Assembly (NCBI GenBank): GCA_945833725.1
Contig: CAMAFU010000025.1
Coordinates: 1-13,837, forward strand
Origin: an uncultured Treponema sp.
GTDB lineage: Bacteria > Spirochaetota > Spirochaetia > Treponematales > Treponemataceae
Direction: 5' to 3'
DNA: 13,837 nucleotides
In this document: positions 1 through 7,746 of the stretch, piece after piece
Position numbering within the stretch: the first letter of the stretch is position 1
Layout: the number at the start of each line of letters is the position of its first letter
Translations under genes and position numbers: made by a program
The notes under the pieces: generated by a model
The model's input: only the letters and a program-made list of their open reading frames with translations
The model's database searches: none
Told to the model about the DNA's origin: nothing

Positions 1-1102
1 AAGGTTCAATAACCATGCCCATTTCAATCAATTTTTGAATTCCATCAACTCTGTTGTGGTGGGTTTTTATGGTATGGCTGTTTTTTGTTCCGCCAGATTC
101 GATAATATCAGGATACAAAGTTCCCTGGGCAAGCATCCACCTGTTTTCGTCAAGATGCTGGGCTTTAACTACACTGTCGCGGACAGAAATAAAATTTTCT
201 CCCACAGCCCTGCGCTTTTCCTGAGGATCTTTTAACCCTTTTACGGCATTAAGAAAACTTTCAGACGCATCTTCCACAATAAAGTTATTGAATCCCTTTT
301 CCCTGTAGGCCTTTTCAACTTTTGCAGATTCATTTTTGCGCATAAAACCGTTATCAATATGAAGTCCTAAAACCCTTTCCTGCCCCAAAGCCTTGTTTAA
401 AAGTGCAAAGGCAACAGAAGAATCAACACCGCCGCTTAAAAAAAGAAGCACATTTTTATCTGAAGCATCATTTTTTATTGATTCGATAATATGATTAAGG
501 ACAGTATCTTCGTCCCAGTTTATTTCCATTCCGCAGAATTCTGCAAAATTCTTGAAAATTTTATTGCCCTCTGGAGTGTCTTTTACTTCACAGTGACATT
601 GAAGGGAAAACCTTTTCCGCGTTAAGTCCTGTAAAGCTGCAAAAGGACAATCTTTCGTTGAACCAATAGTTTCAAAACCTTCCGGCAAAGAAAGAACACC
701 ATCCTGATGACTCATCCAAACCTGAGAAGCAGGTGAAACATCTTTAAAAAGAGGCGAAACAAGACCTTGTGAAGAAAGTTTAAGTTCTGCAAAGCCAAAC
801 TCCCCTACATCAGCCTTGCCGACTTTTCCGCCGTAACTTTTAGCCATAAGCTGATGTCCGTAACAAAGTCCCAAAATAGGAATGTTAAGGTTCAAAATTT
901 CTTCGTTGAATTCAGGAACATTTTCTCCATAAACGCTGGCAGGTCCTCCAGAAAAAACAACGCCTTTGGCATCTTCAAAAGCATACATTCCGGCAGAAGG
1001 CAGGGCAATTTCCGAATAGTAGCCAAGACTACGAAAACGCTTTGCAATAAGATGGGCATATTGAGAACCAAAATCAAGAACAACAATTTTTGAACGACTC
1101 AT
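1..1102 (-). CDS. guaA: GMP synthase (glutamine-hydrolysing), 3' end cut off
   Basis: Makes GMP from XMP, ATP and glutamine in the cytoplasm, the last step of guanine nucleotide synthesis. I read this frame from the sequence. ATG at 1102 is preceded by GGAG with about 6 nt spacing, and 367 codons are visible; the family is usually about 510-525 residues, so the C-terminal dimerisation part lies outside the window. The N-terminal class I glutamine amidotransferase domain has the nucleophile C80 in GLCYGHQ and the H170/E172 pair. The ATP-pyrophosphatase domain has the PP-loop SGGVDSS at 223-229, and near the end GTLYPDIIES and IKTHHN, both typical of GuaA. One oddity: the usual His-Pro-Glu reads H170-C171-E172, so a cysteine replaces the proline while both catalytic residues remain. 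Single-gene unit with its own candidate promoter at about 1165-1193. Identification is secure. Confidence 0.96.
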   Translation of the reverse strand, partial: MSRSKIVVLDFGSQYAHLIAKRFRSLGYYSEIALPSAGMYAFEDAKGVVFSGGPASVYGENVPEFNEEILNLNIPILGLCYGHQLMAKSYGGKVGKADVGEFGFAELKLSSQGLVSPLFKDVSPASQVWMSHQDGVLSLPEGFETIGSTKDCPFAALQDLTRKRFSLQCHCEVKDTPEGNKIFKNFAEFCGMEINWDEDTVLNHIIESIKNDASDKNVLLFLSGGVDSSVAFALLNKALGQERVLGLHIDNGFMRKNESAKVEKAYREKGFNNFIVEDASESFLNAVKGLKDPQEKRRAVGENFISVRDSVVKAQHLDENRWMLAQGTLYPDIIESGGTKNSHTIKTHHNRVDGIQKLIEMGMVIEP

Positions 1103-1164
1103 TACAGACTCCAGACTATAAAAATAATTTTTTTGCTGATTGAAAAAATTCAACTTACAGCCTA

Positions 1165-1193
1165 ATTATATAAAAAAAAAGAGTTCTTGAAAA
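1165..1193 (-). promoter_or_regulatory. candidate guaA promoter
   Basis: On the minus strand a perfect -10 TATAAT (1170-1165) sits 17 nt after a weak -35 TTTTCA (1193-1188, 4 of 6). The spacer contains a run of nine T. The predicted leader is about 55 nt and holds a small hairpin with TTGAA/TTCAA arms. The rest of 1103-1257 is plain AT-rich spacer. I see no purine-riboswitch-like fold and no convincing terminator for the gene that ends at 1258. Confidence 0.5.
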
Positions 1194-1257
1194 TTCAAAA
1201 TTAAAAAATATGACAGAGAAGATTGAAAATAAAAAAAATGAACCGTAGAATTTGCTT

Positions 1258-2421
1258 TTAGTTTTTATCTGTACTTCCGTATTCGCAAAGTACATCAAGT
1301 GTATTTATATGGTCTATAAGTTCCAGATTCTTTTTTACTTTTTTGTAAATTCTCACTTCTCCAAACCCGGTTCCGCCACCAAGGATTTTTTGCATTTCAT
1401 TTTTTCCATAAGGCATTTCGTAATCCCGGACAAACATTTCATCAATGCGGCAATATAAATCAAAATCTATTACATATTTTTTATATTGAACGCTTACAGT
1501 CCAGTGAAGTTTTTTTCCGTCAGCATCCTGAGGCATTTCTACCCAGTCATGAATTTCAGAATACTTGCAGAATAAAGACTTTCCTTTTAAAGTAATTACA
1601 TTTCCTTCTATGCACACATAAATGCACAGCCGGCTGTCGAATTCCCCTTCAATAGCAAAACAGGATTTTAAAAGACTTTTCCCCGTTATTGCGCTTATTA
1701 AATTTGATGATGAAAGATGATAATAAGGATTCACAGGCTTTTCTCCCCAAGACTTATCGATATATCCTGAAGAAGATTTAGGTATAACGGTATAACTTTC
1801 GCCGTCAACAATAACAGAACCGGAAAAAACAGTTTTTGCACCACCGGGAATCCAGATTTGTCCGTCGGCATCGTTAAGAACACATACATCCGTTATTTTT
1901 TCAAAATTAAGGTTCCATTCAATATTGCCGGCCGAACAATATAATTCAGGTCTGTTCTCTAAATCTTCCCTTGTAACCCGAACAGAACCTTTTAAAGAAT
2001 CAAAGCCGAATTTACATTCACCTGCATAAATGGAATTTTCAGATTTATCGTAATGCACAGAATTTGCCGGTAAAAAAGAATTAAACTGCCTTCCATCAGT
2101 ACCAAAAACACCGGCTTTAACAAGAGCATAAGAAGGAAGAACATCTGTTTCGCCATAACTTCCTTTAACAGACGAAACTCCAGACAAGGCATACTGAACA
2201 TCCTGAGGAGAAACTACAGGCCGGAATTTTTGTGCAAGAACAGGAGTATCCGGCGAAACCAGAGGATTTACATAATAAAGCTCCACAAAAAAAGATTTTT
2301 TTTCTCCAGTCAGCCTGTTTACTCCAGAAAAAATATACCGGATTTTTTCGTATCCGCTTCGACGCAGTTTTCCTTTTAAAAGATAAGAATCAAAAAGCCT
2401 GTTTTTCTTAGATGATTTCAT
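1258..2421 (-). CDS. tocopherol-cyclase-like (lipocalin-fold) protein, function unknown
   Basis: A 387-residue protein with no signal peptide or membrane segment. The central GYIDKSWGEKP (219-229) followed by YYHLSSSNL resembles the GYIEKDWG...W.W.Q.N core of the tocopherol cyclase / CrtC-like group. The C-terminal GGGTGFGEVRIY (about 348-359) and the ending IDHINTLDVLCEYG match the final strands of that group. The typical N-terminal FEGWYFK signature is not preserved, and the aromatic residues after the core motif differ. Related bacterial proteins exist in organisms that make no tocopherol, so a lipid- or isoprenoid-binding role is only a guess. Start: a TTG at 2427 would extend the frame by two codons, but AAGGTGG (2435-2429) lies 7 nt before ATG 2421 and only 1 nt before the TTG, so ATG 2421 is chosen. 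It is preceded by its own weak promoter and a masking inverted repeat. Family call is from motif memory only. Confidence 0.7.
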   Translation of the reverse strand: MKSSKKNRLFDSYLLKGKLRRSGYEKIRYIFSGVNRLTGEKKSFFVELYYVNPLVSPDTPVLAQKFRPVVSPQDVQYALSGVSSVKGSYGETDVLPSYALVKAGVFGTDGRQFNSFLPANSVHYDKSENSIYAGECKFGFDSLKGSVRVTREDLENRPELYCSAGNIEWNLNFEKITDVCVLNDADGQIWIPGGAKTVFSGSVIVDGESYTVIPKSSSGYIDKSWGEKPVNPYYHLSSSNLISAITGKSLLKSCFAIEGEFDSRLCIYVCIEGNVITLKGKSLFCKYSEIHDWVEMPQDADGKKLHWTVSVQYKKYVIDFDLYCRIDEMFVRDYEMPYGKNEMQKILGGGTGFGEVRIYKKVKKNLELIDHINTLDVLCEYGSTDKN

Positions 2422-2430
2422 TATCAATCC

Positions 2431-2484
2431 ACCTTAATTTTTCTCTTTTATATCATCGGAAAAAAATAAAATGAAAATTAAGGT
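2431..2484 (-). promoter_or_regulatory. inverted repeat that can mask a ribosome binding site
   Basis: Perfect 11-bp arms ACCTTAATTTT (2431-2441) and AAAATTAAGGT (2474-2484) are separated by 32 nt. In a minus-strand transcript the downstream arm contains the AAGGT half of the AAGGTGG ribosome binding site for the gene starting at 2421. Only RNA that begins upstream of 2484 can form the stem. The candidate promoter lies between the arms, so its own transcripts would lack the masking arm. Confidence 0.5.
2447..2475 (-). promoter_or_regulatory. possible promoter of the tocopherol-cyclase-like gene
   Basis: TATAAA (2452-2447 on the minus strand) could be a -10, with a poor -35 TTCATT (2475-2470, 3 of 6) at 17 nt. 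A start about 7 nt downstream would give a leader of only about 20 nt, beginning inside the arm that carries the ribosome binding site. The weak -35 makes this tentative. Confidence 0.35.
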
Positions 2485-2510
2485 TTATTTTGCCAACTTC
2501 CAGAAAAAAA

Positions 2511-2732
2511 TTAATTGAAAATCTTTTTTATAGCCTTGTCAAAATCGTCTTTTTCCTGAGGAAAGTTATCGTCAAGGTATTCAAAACAGTCAACGGCAAC
2601 TTTTTGAACATGTTCGTACCATATTCTATAAAGTTCAGGCTCAAAATTATCGCTGGGATAGGGAGCTCCCTGAATATCAGAAACAAGCTGCCGCAACATT
2701 TTTACACATGTATCAAGTTTTTTATTTGTCAT
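2511..2732 (-). CDS. small hypothetical protein (73 aa)
   Basis: I do not recognise this protein. It is small, acidic and probably helical, has no signal peptide or membrane segment, and carries two cysteines. The composition (YRIWYEHVQKV, FEYLDDNFPQEKDDFDKAIKK) looks like a real soluble polypeptide rather than a chance frame, and no larger gene competes on either strand. It begins 42 nt after the M16C peptidase stop and is probably the last gene of the long liv-fliG-peptidase unit. Oddity: the only strong ribosome binding sequence, GGAGGT (2759-2754), lies about 21 nt before ATG 2732, too far for normal use. The reading frame stays open up to that site without another ATG, GTG or TTG. A tiny GCC/GGC hairpin between the two could shorten the distance, or a non-standard start may be used. 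No terminator is obvious after its stop. Confidence 0.65.
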   Translation of the reverse strand: MTNKKLDTCVKMLRQLVSDIQGAPYPSDNFEPELYRIWYEHVQKVAVDCFEYLDDNFPQEKDDFDKAIKKIFN

Positions 2733-2774
2733 ATATCTTATGCCAGAAAGGCTACCTCCACATTTAGACTTACA

Positions 2775-5700
2775 TTATATTGGCAAAATTGTAATTTTTC
2801 CACTTTTAAAAGTATCTCTATTGCCAATTATAACACGATATTTTTTTTCGTTAGAAAAATGATTCATTCTTTTAAAACCTTCCTTTAAGGCTTTATCATC
2901 ACACAAAAGCAAATCCAGAACTCTTTTTTCCCTGTCTTCCTGCATAATTCCATAAAGTGCAGAAATAAGGGCAGATGTTCCTTTAGCCCGTGGTGTTTTT
3001 GGAGTTATAAATTCTGAATAACTTCCCATAACAGCTTTTTCCACATCATCCTGACTGAAATTCATTTTTTCAGCTTCAACAAGACATTCTGAAAAACATT
3101 CAATTGATTTTTCAGGAGAAGGATCTCTGTATGTTGCAAAAATTATTTTTTCGTTAAGAGGATCGCTATCGCAAAAAGCACCGTAAGCACCGCCCATAGT
3201 CCTTATGCGCTCCCAAAGCAAAATATTGGAAAGCCAGTGACAGCAGACTTCTTCAACGCCGCTTTTTTCAAAAGGAACAGAAGAAATGCACTCTGATGCA
3301 AAGCCTACCTGACTTGGAATAACAATATTCTCTGTTTCTATAAAACCATCTTTTTCACAATCTGCCCCATCCTCTGTCAATATTTCTGTAGTACAGCCTT
3401 TAAGTTCCGTTAATTCAATAAATTCTTCGGCAGAAGAAGGCCTTTTTTCTTTTAGGGAAGAAAGGGAGATTTTTTCTGCAAAGTTACGAAGTTCACTTTT
3501 CTTTTCCTGAACAGTGTTTTTTTCGCCAGTAATGTGAATAAATCCACCGCTTTTCCTTAATTTTTCAAAAATTTCCCGAAGTTTATTTCCGATTACTGCA
3601 GGATTTTCCTCTGCAAATCGTTTTATATTCATTATTGAAGAAAGACCATTCCATAATTCATCAACAGCAGATACCCGGGAAGTTTTCCGTTCACTTCGTA
3701 AAACTGCATACTGATGCCCCATCTGTACAATGCCGGAAAGTGCATCATTCCTGCATTCAATTACAATATCTTTTATTCGTTTTGCATCAGAAAAATCAAC
3801 AAGGTTTATGTTATCGGCCAGCAATTCCAGTCCCTGCGTAAATTTTTCATCAAGGACTTTCAGGCTAAAAACAATCCAATCCCGTCCATAAAAGATTTTC
3901 CCGGAGGAGTATTTTTGTGCACATTCAGAACGACCGGAAGAATTTGTAAGCAGACTGGCTGTTATGCCTCCTGTACTTAAAGCAGCTTTTTCTGCCGTTT
4001 CCGTCCACGACAAAGCCCCCCAACCGCAGTCGCACACAGTTTCGGCAAGAAGCGGCAAATACTGATACTCCTCTGCAGTCAGCAAATCTACAGGGAAGCC
4101 AACTTTTATGTAAGAAATTCCATTTGTTTCTTCACACGATTCAAAAAAATCAATTTCTGAAGAACAAACCTGCATTTTAGAATGAATTATATTGTGAGAC
4201 GGTAAAACAGGTTTTCCATCTTTTATAAAATCTTTTGGACAAAGATGAGGAAGACAGGAAACATCATCTAAGGATTTTTGAAATTCCAAAAGCCTTTCAT
4301 TCTGCAATTTTATAGTTTCCAGAGAAGTTTTTTCTGTTTTTCGTTTTATTGTTTTTTTCTCCAGTTTTTCCCGCTTCAGCAAATAATTTTTTGACGGAGA
4401 AATTCTGGAAACAAGGAAATCACTGTTATTAAGGAGAAATTTTTCGATTAAACTTTCCAGATACCCCTTTTCTTCCGTAATTTTTCTGCTTATTTCTTCC
4501 ATTACTTTTCTTAAAAGAAATGAATCTTCAATATCATCGCCGAAAAGCCAGGCATTTACAGGACAACGCATTATAGAAAGGGCATAAGGGCCGTGAGTCC
4601 TTCGAATTTCCCGGTGAGAAAATTCCATTGTCATAAAAGCGGCTTGTATATCCTGTTTTTTTATTCCATTTTTTGCAAGATTTGACAGAGTTTCAAAAAC
4701 AACGGTCTTTAATTTATGAACATTGTGTTTTTTTACCCCCCTAAGACCTGCGGTAAAAAGAGGATTATAGGAATTGCTTAAGCCCAACCCAGGCGCTGTA
4801 TCTTCACCCAGCCCACATTCTACAAGAACTTTCTGCAATGGAGAACCGTCGTGATTAAGGAGCAGCGTAACAAGAAAAATCATTTCCATATTTTCGAAGG
4901 CATTTTTTCGGTGAGGAAGTTTCCATGTAAGAAAAACCGTTTCGCCTTTTTCATTTTCTCCACCAGGACCTGTTTCATGAATTTTTCTTTTGGAAAGTGA
5001 TTTTTTAGATTCGCACAGTTCCCTGAATTTTTCTGCATTTTTTTCCTGTCCGTTAATTTCAAAGGGTGAATACTTTTTTTCCAGCCGTTTTATAAAATTG
5101 TCGTTAAGAAAATCAAGCTGTCTAAAAAGGGGAATATTGCCGTAAAGAAAAAGAAGACAGTTATCCGGTCTGTACCATGTTTTATGAAAATCCAGATATT
5201 CTTCGTATGTAAGGCTGGGAATTTCAACTGGGTCTCCGCCAGAATCCTTTTCGTATATTGTTGATTTTAAAAGATGATAAAATGGAACTCGATAAGAAAC
5301 AGATTCAAATGAAGAATAATTTCCTTTCATCTCGTTGTAAACAACACCTTGCAATTCTGGAACTTCATTTTTTTCCAGCTGCAAACGGCAAGCCTCCTGA
5401 AAAAAAACTTCTTCAGAAAGTCTTGGAAAAAAAACAGCATCTGCATAAACTTTCATTAAATTGAAATAATCTGAAATGTTGGTAGAACTGGCAGGATAAA
5501 CTGTTTTATCGGGATAGGTTGCAGCATTTAAGTAAGTTTTTACGCTTTGATTTGAAAGTCTGGTAAAAGGGTCTTTTAATGGAAAAAGTTCTGAACCGCA
5601 CAAAACGGAATGTTCCATAATGTGAGCAGCTCCATTGCCTTTTGTATTTCCCGTACGAAAATTAAAGGCAAACAGGTTTTCGCTATCATCACAAAAAAGA

Positions 5701-5840
5701 TGAAGCACATCCAGACCTGTAATTTTATGCCGTAAGTAAAAACAAGTTCCATGATAATCGCTTACTGGAAAAACTTTTAAAACTTTAAAACCGTTGTATT
5801 CATCGCCAACAGAAAGATTACTGCACATACAATTCATCAT
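2775..5840 (-). CDS. M16C metallopeptidase, presequence protease (PreP) type
   Basis: A zinc oligopeptidase of the pitrilysin/insulinase superfamily, PreP branch, which cleaves short unfolded peptides inside a closed two-half chamber. The 1021 residues fit the branch (about 970-1050). The inverted zinc motif HIMEH is at 73-77 (H73, E76 catalytic, H77), and the third ligand is E170 in GVVYNEMKG. The flanking GSELFPLKDPF and NAATYPDKTVYPASSTN are characteristic of this branch. The middle (about 440-690) should be the M16C-associated domain. The C-terminal half keeps the R/Y substrate-binding motif ERIRTMGGAYGA (about 877-888). No signal peptide is present, so it is probably cytoplasmic. ATG 5840 lies 5 nt after AAAGG; a second ATG follows directly at 5837. 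The gene starts 23 nt inside the end of the upstream fliG-type gene, suggesting translational coupling. Peptide recycling for amino-acid supply is an inference. Confidence 0.93.
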   Translation of the reverse strand: MMNCMCSNLSVGDEYNGFKVLKVFPVSDYHGTCFYLRHKITGLDVLHLFCDDSENLFAFNFRTGNTKGNGAAHIMEHSVLCGSELFPLKDPFTRLSNQSVKTYLNAATYPDKTVYPASSTNISDYFNLMKVYADAVFFPRLSEEVFFQEACRLQLEKNEVPELQGVVYNEMKGNYSSFESVSYRVPFYHLLKSTIYEKDSGGDPVEIPSLTYEEYLDFHKTWYRPDNCLLFLYGNIPLFRQLDFLNDNFIKRLEKKYSPFEINGQEKNAEKFRELCESKKSLSKRKIHETGPGGENEKGETVFLTWKLPHRKNAFENMEMIFLVTLLLNHDGSPLQKVLVECGLGEDTAPGLGLSNSYNPLFTAGLRGVKKHNVHKLKTVVFETLSNLAKNGIKKQDIQAAFMTMEFSHREIRRTHGPYALSIMRCPVNAWLFGDDIEDSFLLRKVMEEISRKITEEKGYLESLIEKFLLNNSDFLVSRISPSKNYLLKREKLEKKTIKRKTEKTSLETIKLQNERLLEFQKSLDDVSCLPHLCPKDFIKDGKPVLPSHNIIHSKMQVCSSEIDFFESCEETNGISYIKVGFPVDLLTAEEYQYLPLLAETVCDCGWGALSWTETAEKAALSTGGITASLLTNSSGRSECAQKYSSGKIFYGRDWIVFSLKVLDEKFTQGLELLADNINLVDFSDAKRIKDIVIECRNDALSGIVQMGHQYAVLRSERKTSRVSAVDELWNGLSSIMNIKRFAEENPAVIGNKLREIFEKLRKSGGFIHITGEKNTVQEKKSELRNFAEKISLSSLKEKRPSSAEEFIELTELKGCTTEILTEDGADCEKDGFIETENIVIPSQVGFASECISSVPFEKSGVEEVCCHWLSNILLWERIRTMGGAYGAFCDSDPLNEKIIFATYRDPSPEKSIECFSECLVEAEKMNFSQDDVEKAVMGSYSEFITPKTPRAKGTSALISALYGIMQEDREKRVLDLLLCDDKALKEGFKRMNHFSNEKKYRVIIGNRDTFKSGKITILPI

Positions 5841-7020
5841 CTCTACCTTTTATAATCAGTTTACCTTCTTCCCATGCCCTTCTAAGCGAACAGAAAAACA
5901 GGGAAGTTGTTTTTTCCACATCAGATTTAAGAAAAGGTCTGCACCTTTCTTCTTCCAGTTCTATATCTTTTCGCCGGACAGAAGAAACATTGAAAAGAAT
6001 TTTTTCTCTGAATCCGGCAGATTTTCCTGCAATCAGGCATGCTATATCCCGATCAGAATAATCTTTCAGTTTGTTTTGAATAAATCTGTCATCGGCGTTT
6101 AACACATCTTCCAAAGTAAAAAGTCTCTGGCGCAAATCGTTTCCAAGCTCCGGATCTTTATCTGAAAGACTTGTAATAATTTTTTCTTCGCTGGCAGAAT
6201 CCATCTTTTTTAAAATCTGAGCAAGAATATTTCTGCCGTCTAAGGAATCGGCCTTTTCTACAGCCAGAGAATTAAATTTTTTCTCCAGCACTTCATCAAT
6301 TCCTGCAACAACATCCGGCGAAGTTTTTTCAAGTTTTGCAAGGCGGAGAATTATTTCTTTTTTTTGACTGTCGTTTAAGTTTTTTATAAAGGAAGCCGCA
6401 GATTCAGGCTTTAAATATGAACATACAAGAGCCTGAAGAGCCGGACTTTCATCTTTTAAAAGTGCAGTAAGTTTATCGCTGTCGGCCTGTTCAAGATAGG
6501 AAAAAGGCCTGCCGTTTTTAAAAGGCACAGCTTTATCAATCAATTTTTCTGCTTTATCTTCGCCAAAAGCCTTTTCAAGAATAACACGGGCTGTATTAAC
6601 ACCGCCGTTTTCTCTGGCTCTGACCATTAAAGACTGAAATTCCTCTAAAATTAAAGATGCTTCCTGCTTTTCAATTTTCTTTATTGTCGAAAATTCTGAA
6701 ATAACCTTTTCTGTCTGTTCCTGAGAAAGATGAGGTAAAATTTTTGCAGCTTCATCCACGCCTATAATCATTAAAAATTTTGCAACGCGGCGATAAACAC
6801 TGTCTTTTTGTTCAGGAACTTTTAAAAGACCGTTTTTCTCTTTTACTTCTTTTAAGAGGGCTTCTCCAGAAATTGCAGCTGCATTACTAAGGGAAACGGC
6901 ATTTTTTGTTCCTTTAATGTCTAAAATCACACCGACAGAATCTGAATCTGCCCTGTTTTCTTTAAGGCTTTCCCCAGAATTTTTTTTATAGGCATTAACT
7001 GAATAATCAGAAAGCTTCAT
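5818..7020 (-). CDS. FliG-family flagellar motor switch paralogue (FliG1-like)
   Basis: FliG forms the upper C-ring of the flagellar motor and contacts the stator, MS ring and FliM. This 400-residue protein is longer than canonical FliG (about 330-345) because FliG homology begins near residue 74 (VYRRVAKFLMIIGVDEAAKI). About 70 unrecognised residues precede it. The middle domain contains LLKDESPALQALVCSYLKPE (187-206). It aligns with the FliM-binding EHPQ motif, which here reads ESPA. The C-terminal torque domain keeps charged residues E304, D305, D310, D311 and R312 in LEDVLNADDRFIQ, then DVEKT and EEGKLII. Spirochaetes typically encode two FliG proteins, and the extension with the altered EHPQ motif suggests the divergent one. 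ATG 7020 starts 3 nt after the livF stop with only a weak upstream AGG, so translation probably depends on coupling. The end overlaps the peptidase gene. Confidence 0.85.
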   Translation of the reverse strand: MKLSDYSVNAYKKNSGESLKENRADSDSVGVILDIKGTKNAVSLSNAAAISGEALLKEVKEKNGLLKVPEQKDSVYRRVAKFLMIIGVDEAAKILPHLSQEQTEKVISEFSTIKKIEKQEASLILEEFQSLMVRARENGGVNTARVILEKAFGEDKAEKLIDKAVPFKNGRPFSYLEQADSDKLTALLKDESPALQALVCSYLKPESAASFIKNLNDSQKKEIILRLAKLEKTSPDVVAGIDEVLEKKFNSLAVEKADSLDGRNILAQILKKMDSASEEKIITSLSDKDPELGNDLRQRLFTLEDVLNADDRFIQNKLKDYSDRDIACLIAGKSAGFREKILFNVSSVRRKDIELEEERCRPFLKSDVEKTTSLFFCSLRRAWEEGKLIIKGRDDELYVQ

Positions 7021-7023
7021 ATT

Positions 7024-7734
7024 TTATTTTTTCTTACCTAAATAAGCTTCGCGGACAGATTCATTTAACAAAAGTTCTTCTCCAGTTCCTTCCAAAACTA
7101 TGGAACCTGTTTCAAGAACATATCCGTAATCTGCAACTTTCAGGGCCATATTTGCATTTTGCTCAATAAGAAGGACTGTAACACCGTCTTTATTTATCTG
7201 TCTGATAATTTCAAAAATCTGCTGAACAATTAAAGGAGCAAGCCCTAAAGAAGGTTCATCAAGCATAAGGACTTTTGGTTTTGACATTAATGCACGGGCA
7301 ACGGCCAGCATCTGCTGTTCTCCGCCAGAAAGAGTTCCTGCAAACTGCCAGCTTCTTTCTTTAAGGCGTGGGAAAAGAGAATAAACCCAGTCCATGTCAT
7401 TTTTTATTTCAGATTTATTTTTCCGTAAATATGCACCGATTTTTATATTTTCTTCAACTGTTAAATCGGGAAAAACCCGGCGACCTTCAGGACTTAAAGC
7501 AATACCTTCTGCACAGATTTTATTTATTGAAAGCCCAAGAATCTCCTTGCCGTCCAAAGTAATTGAACCGCTTTCTGCCTTTACCAGACCGCTTATTGTT
7601 CTTAACATTGTAGATTTTCCGGCACCATTTGCACCAATAAGAGTTACTATTTTACCGTCGGGAACTGTAATATCAATTCCCCGCAAAGCCTTAATTCCAC
7701 CGTAAGAAACATGAAGATCTTTTATTTCTAACAT
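7024..7734 (-). CDS. livF: branched-chain amino acid ABC transporter ATPase LivF
   Basis: One of the two ATPases that power the HAAT-family importer from the cytoplasmic face. Its 236 residues are the normal LivF length. Walker A GANGAGKST is at 34-42, the family motif SPEGRRVFPDLTVEENI at 81-97, the ABC signature LSGGEQQ at 135-141, and Walker B KVLMLDEPSLGLAP at 154-167 with catalytic E160. The switch position reads IEQN, with Q in place of the usual H, which is normal for LivF. ATG 7734 is preceded by GAGG at 5-6 nt spacing. The gene begins 12 nt after the livG stop, and the next gene, a FliG paralogue, follows after 3 nt, an unusual partner for an importer subunit. Assignment to LivF rather than LivG is clear from length and motifs. 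The transported substrate cannot be read from the ATPase. Confidence 0.95.
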   Translation of the reverse strand: MLEIKDLHVSYGGIKALRGIDITVPDGKIVTLIGANGAGKSTMLRTISGLVKAESGSITLDGKEILGLSINKICAEGIALSPEGRRVFPDLTVEENIKIGAYLRKNKSEIKNDMDWVYSLFPRLKERSWQFAGTLSGGEQQMLAVARALMSKPKVLMLDEPSLGLAPLIVQQIFEIIRQINKDGVTVLLIEQNANMALKVADYGYVLETGSIVLEGTGEELLLNESVREAYLGKKK

Positions 7735-7746
7735 TTTTACCTCATT

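Noticed and set aside
854..1093. 79-codon plus-strand frame
   Set aside because: Fully contained in guaA on the other strand, which has intact conserved motifs.
1103..1257. Possible purine riboswitch before guaA
   Set aside because: The leader is very AT-rich and short of the conserved three-way-junction sequences; only a small TTGAA/TTCAA hairpin is seen.
2490..2888. 132-codon plus-strand frame
   Set aside because: Overlaps the 73-codon gene and the end of the M16C gene on the opposite strand and has a low-complexity, Phe/Lys-rich composition with no family.
7394..7705. 103-codon plus-strand frame
   Set aside because: Antisense shadow of livF, whose Walker and signature motifs fix the coding strand.
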